NCBI GenBank assembly: GCA_027605045.1
Contig: JAQFWX010000019.1
Span: forward strand, 62,001 to 126,000
Direction of reading: 5' to 3'
DNA from: Phallus indusiatus
Taxonomy: Eukaryota; Basidiomycota; Agaricomycetes; Phallales; Phallaceae
DNA: 64,000 nucleotides
Shown: positions 63,038-64,000 of the stretch, piece after piece
Layout of the letters: every line of letters starts with the position of its first letter
Numbering within the stretch: position 1 is the stretch's first letter
Position numbers and translations under genes: made by a program
Notes under the pieces: model-generated
The model's input: only the letters and a program-made list of their open reading frames with translations
What the model was told of the DNA's origin: nothing
Databases searched by the model: none

Positions 63038-63544
63038 CATTCAACTTTAGAAGGTGTATACAATCACCGTAGTTACATTTATAACTGACTCGAGTTTGTC
63101 TTTCCTTCTTTTTTTTGTTTAGATGCATGTATGTTTTAATTGATCAATCAACTTGGCATTATTAGAAAACATTTTTTCGTGGACTGTGGTTTCACCGTCG
63201 CCGTGAACCTTGAACCTTGCATAGAAAAGTCTGACAATTGGCTCACATTATGATTATTATCGGTCAAGAGCGAGTTCACCGTCCTATGTATGATTTTCAA
63301 TACCTCCATAGTCCAGTTTACCATTGTCGCAACAAGCGTGTATGGATATCAATAGCTTGACAGACTTGTAATGCGCCAATGGCAACAGGCAACGGTCCTT
63401 CACGTACAGGTGTTTGTGAAATCTAGTGTCTGCATTGCTTTCGAACATTGTAAAGCGTGCGTGATCTCTTTAATTAAGGTGGAAGGAACCCAGATAGTAC
63501 AGTACAGCCTCGACGTCAAGACAAAGAATAAACTCCAAAGTCTC
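63038..63544. other. Intergenic between convergent genes
   Basis: About 500 bases holding the 3' ends of both neighbours. No gene seen. Confidence 0.5.
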
Positions 63545-64000
63545 TCAAGGGTCTAAACCACTCAACCTTCGTAGAGCTACATTTCGCAGTAACCTGCCAT
63601 CGTTCTCTACGCCTTTTCCAGCCGGTATAGGTGCACCATCTCCCGTAGCAAGCTGAGTCAAAGCTTTCGCTAGTGGATTGGTACCGATAACAAAAGACTT
63701 CATAAATGTCCTGAGTACTGGAAGCAGGATGGCTCCTCCATAACGTTCCATAGCCGTAGACGGTGCTCCTTTCAAGTTTTGACCTTCTGGATCGACAGCC
63801 GCCGGTCGTACATTGTAGATTTTTAGACTTGAGAAACTAGGAGATTCGTCCGGCAGAGACAATAGTTTCTTTTCAGCGCGTCCTTTAATTTTGCCGAAGA
63901 GTGTGAAGGTTTTTTCTGTTTGATCTGCCTAAGAAGTAGGATACGTGTGAGAAGACAGTTTAGGCAACGATATGCGTAGTGACTTTACCCCTTCTCCCGA
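63545..64000 (-). CDS. C-terminal part of a NAD(P)-binding epimerase/dehydrogenase-like protein, runs off right edge
   Basis: The last two visible exons encode SGEG, then (after an intron ending CTTCTTAG near 63928) ADQTEKTFTLFGKIKGRAEK, then SSLKIYNVRPAAVDPEGQNL, PVLRTFMKSFVIGTNPLAKA and LRNVALRRLSGLDP, with the stop at 63545. The K-G-R-A-E-x-x-L and Y-N-V-R-P pattern is that of atypical short-chain NAD(P)-binding proteins of the YbjT/epimerase kind, where S-G-x-G-A-D precedes it. The N-terminal cofactor-binding part lies beyond the window, so substrate and exact family cannot be given. Confidence 0.6.

Overview
The window looks like nuclear DNA of a filamentous basidiomycete, most likely an Agaricomycete mushroom. 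Genes lie on both strands and are split by many short introns, mostly about 40-90 nt. The accessory genes are of kinds expanded in Agaricomycetes: BTB/POZ, F-box, DUF3669 and kinase-like proteins. I saw no tRNA, rRNA, CRISPR array or intact transposon.

Layout. 1-8.9 kb is a compact housekeeping block: the N-terminal half of mediator subunit MED12 (minus, running off the left edge), DASH subunit DAD2 (plus), the SCY1 pseudokinase (minus) and AP endonuclease APN2 (minus). 8.9-13.7 kb is gene-poor and holds two diverged copies of one sequence plus a broken kinase-like gene. 13.9-22 kb has MCM2 (minus) and the DEAD-box helicase DBP2 (plus) on a shared divergent promoter, then a CRIB-domain protein. 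22-33 kb has a cytochrome P450, a small membrane protein, meiotic MND1, ribosomal protein S8 and the H4K20 methyltransferase SET9. 33.9-48 kb is accessory: a DUF3669 protein, an unknown gene, two intact tandem BTB genes, a small membrane protein, an F-box protein, a stray fragment of UGP1 and two decayed BTB relics. 48.8-64 kb has UGP1, two small membrane proteins, AUR1 (inositol phosphorylceramide synthase), a short-chain dehydrogenase, a multi-exon protein with an HeLo/MLKL-like N-terminus and kinase-like region, and the end of an epimerase-like gene.

Functional themes: DNA replication and repair (MCM2, APN2), chromosome segregation and meiosis (DAD2, MND1), transcription and chromatin (MED12, SET9), RNA metabolism and translation (DBP2, RPS8), and cell wall or membrane precursors (UGP1, AUR1). 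These are unlinked housekeeping genes, not a pathway cluster.

Most notable observations: a UUU-UGA +1 frameshift inside otherwise conserved MED12; a 725-nt intron in DBP2 exactly at helicase motif V; four apparent GC-AG introns; an RPS8 first intron that looks like two introns around a zero-length exon; initiator-codon microexons in three genes; MED12 and DAD2 start codons about 5 bp apart on opposite strands; and an intron-containing UGP1 fragment about 4 kb from the intact gene. All exon borders were read by eye from splice signals and frame continuity, without transcript data.
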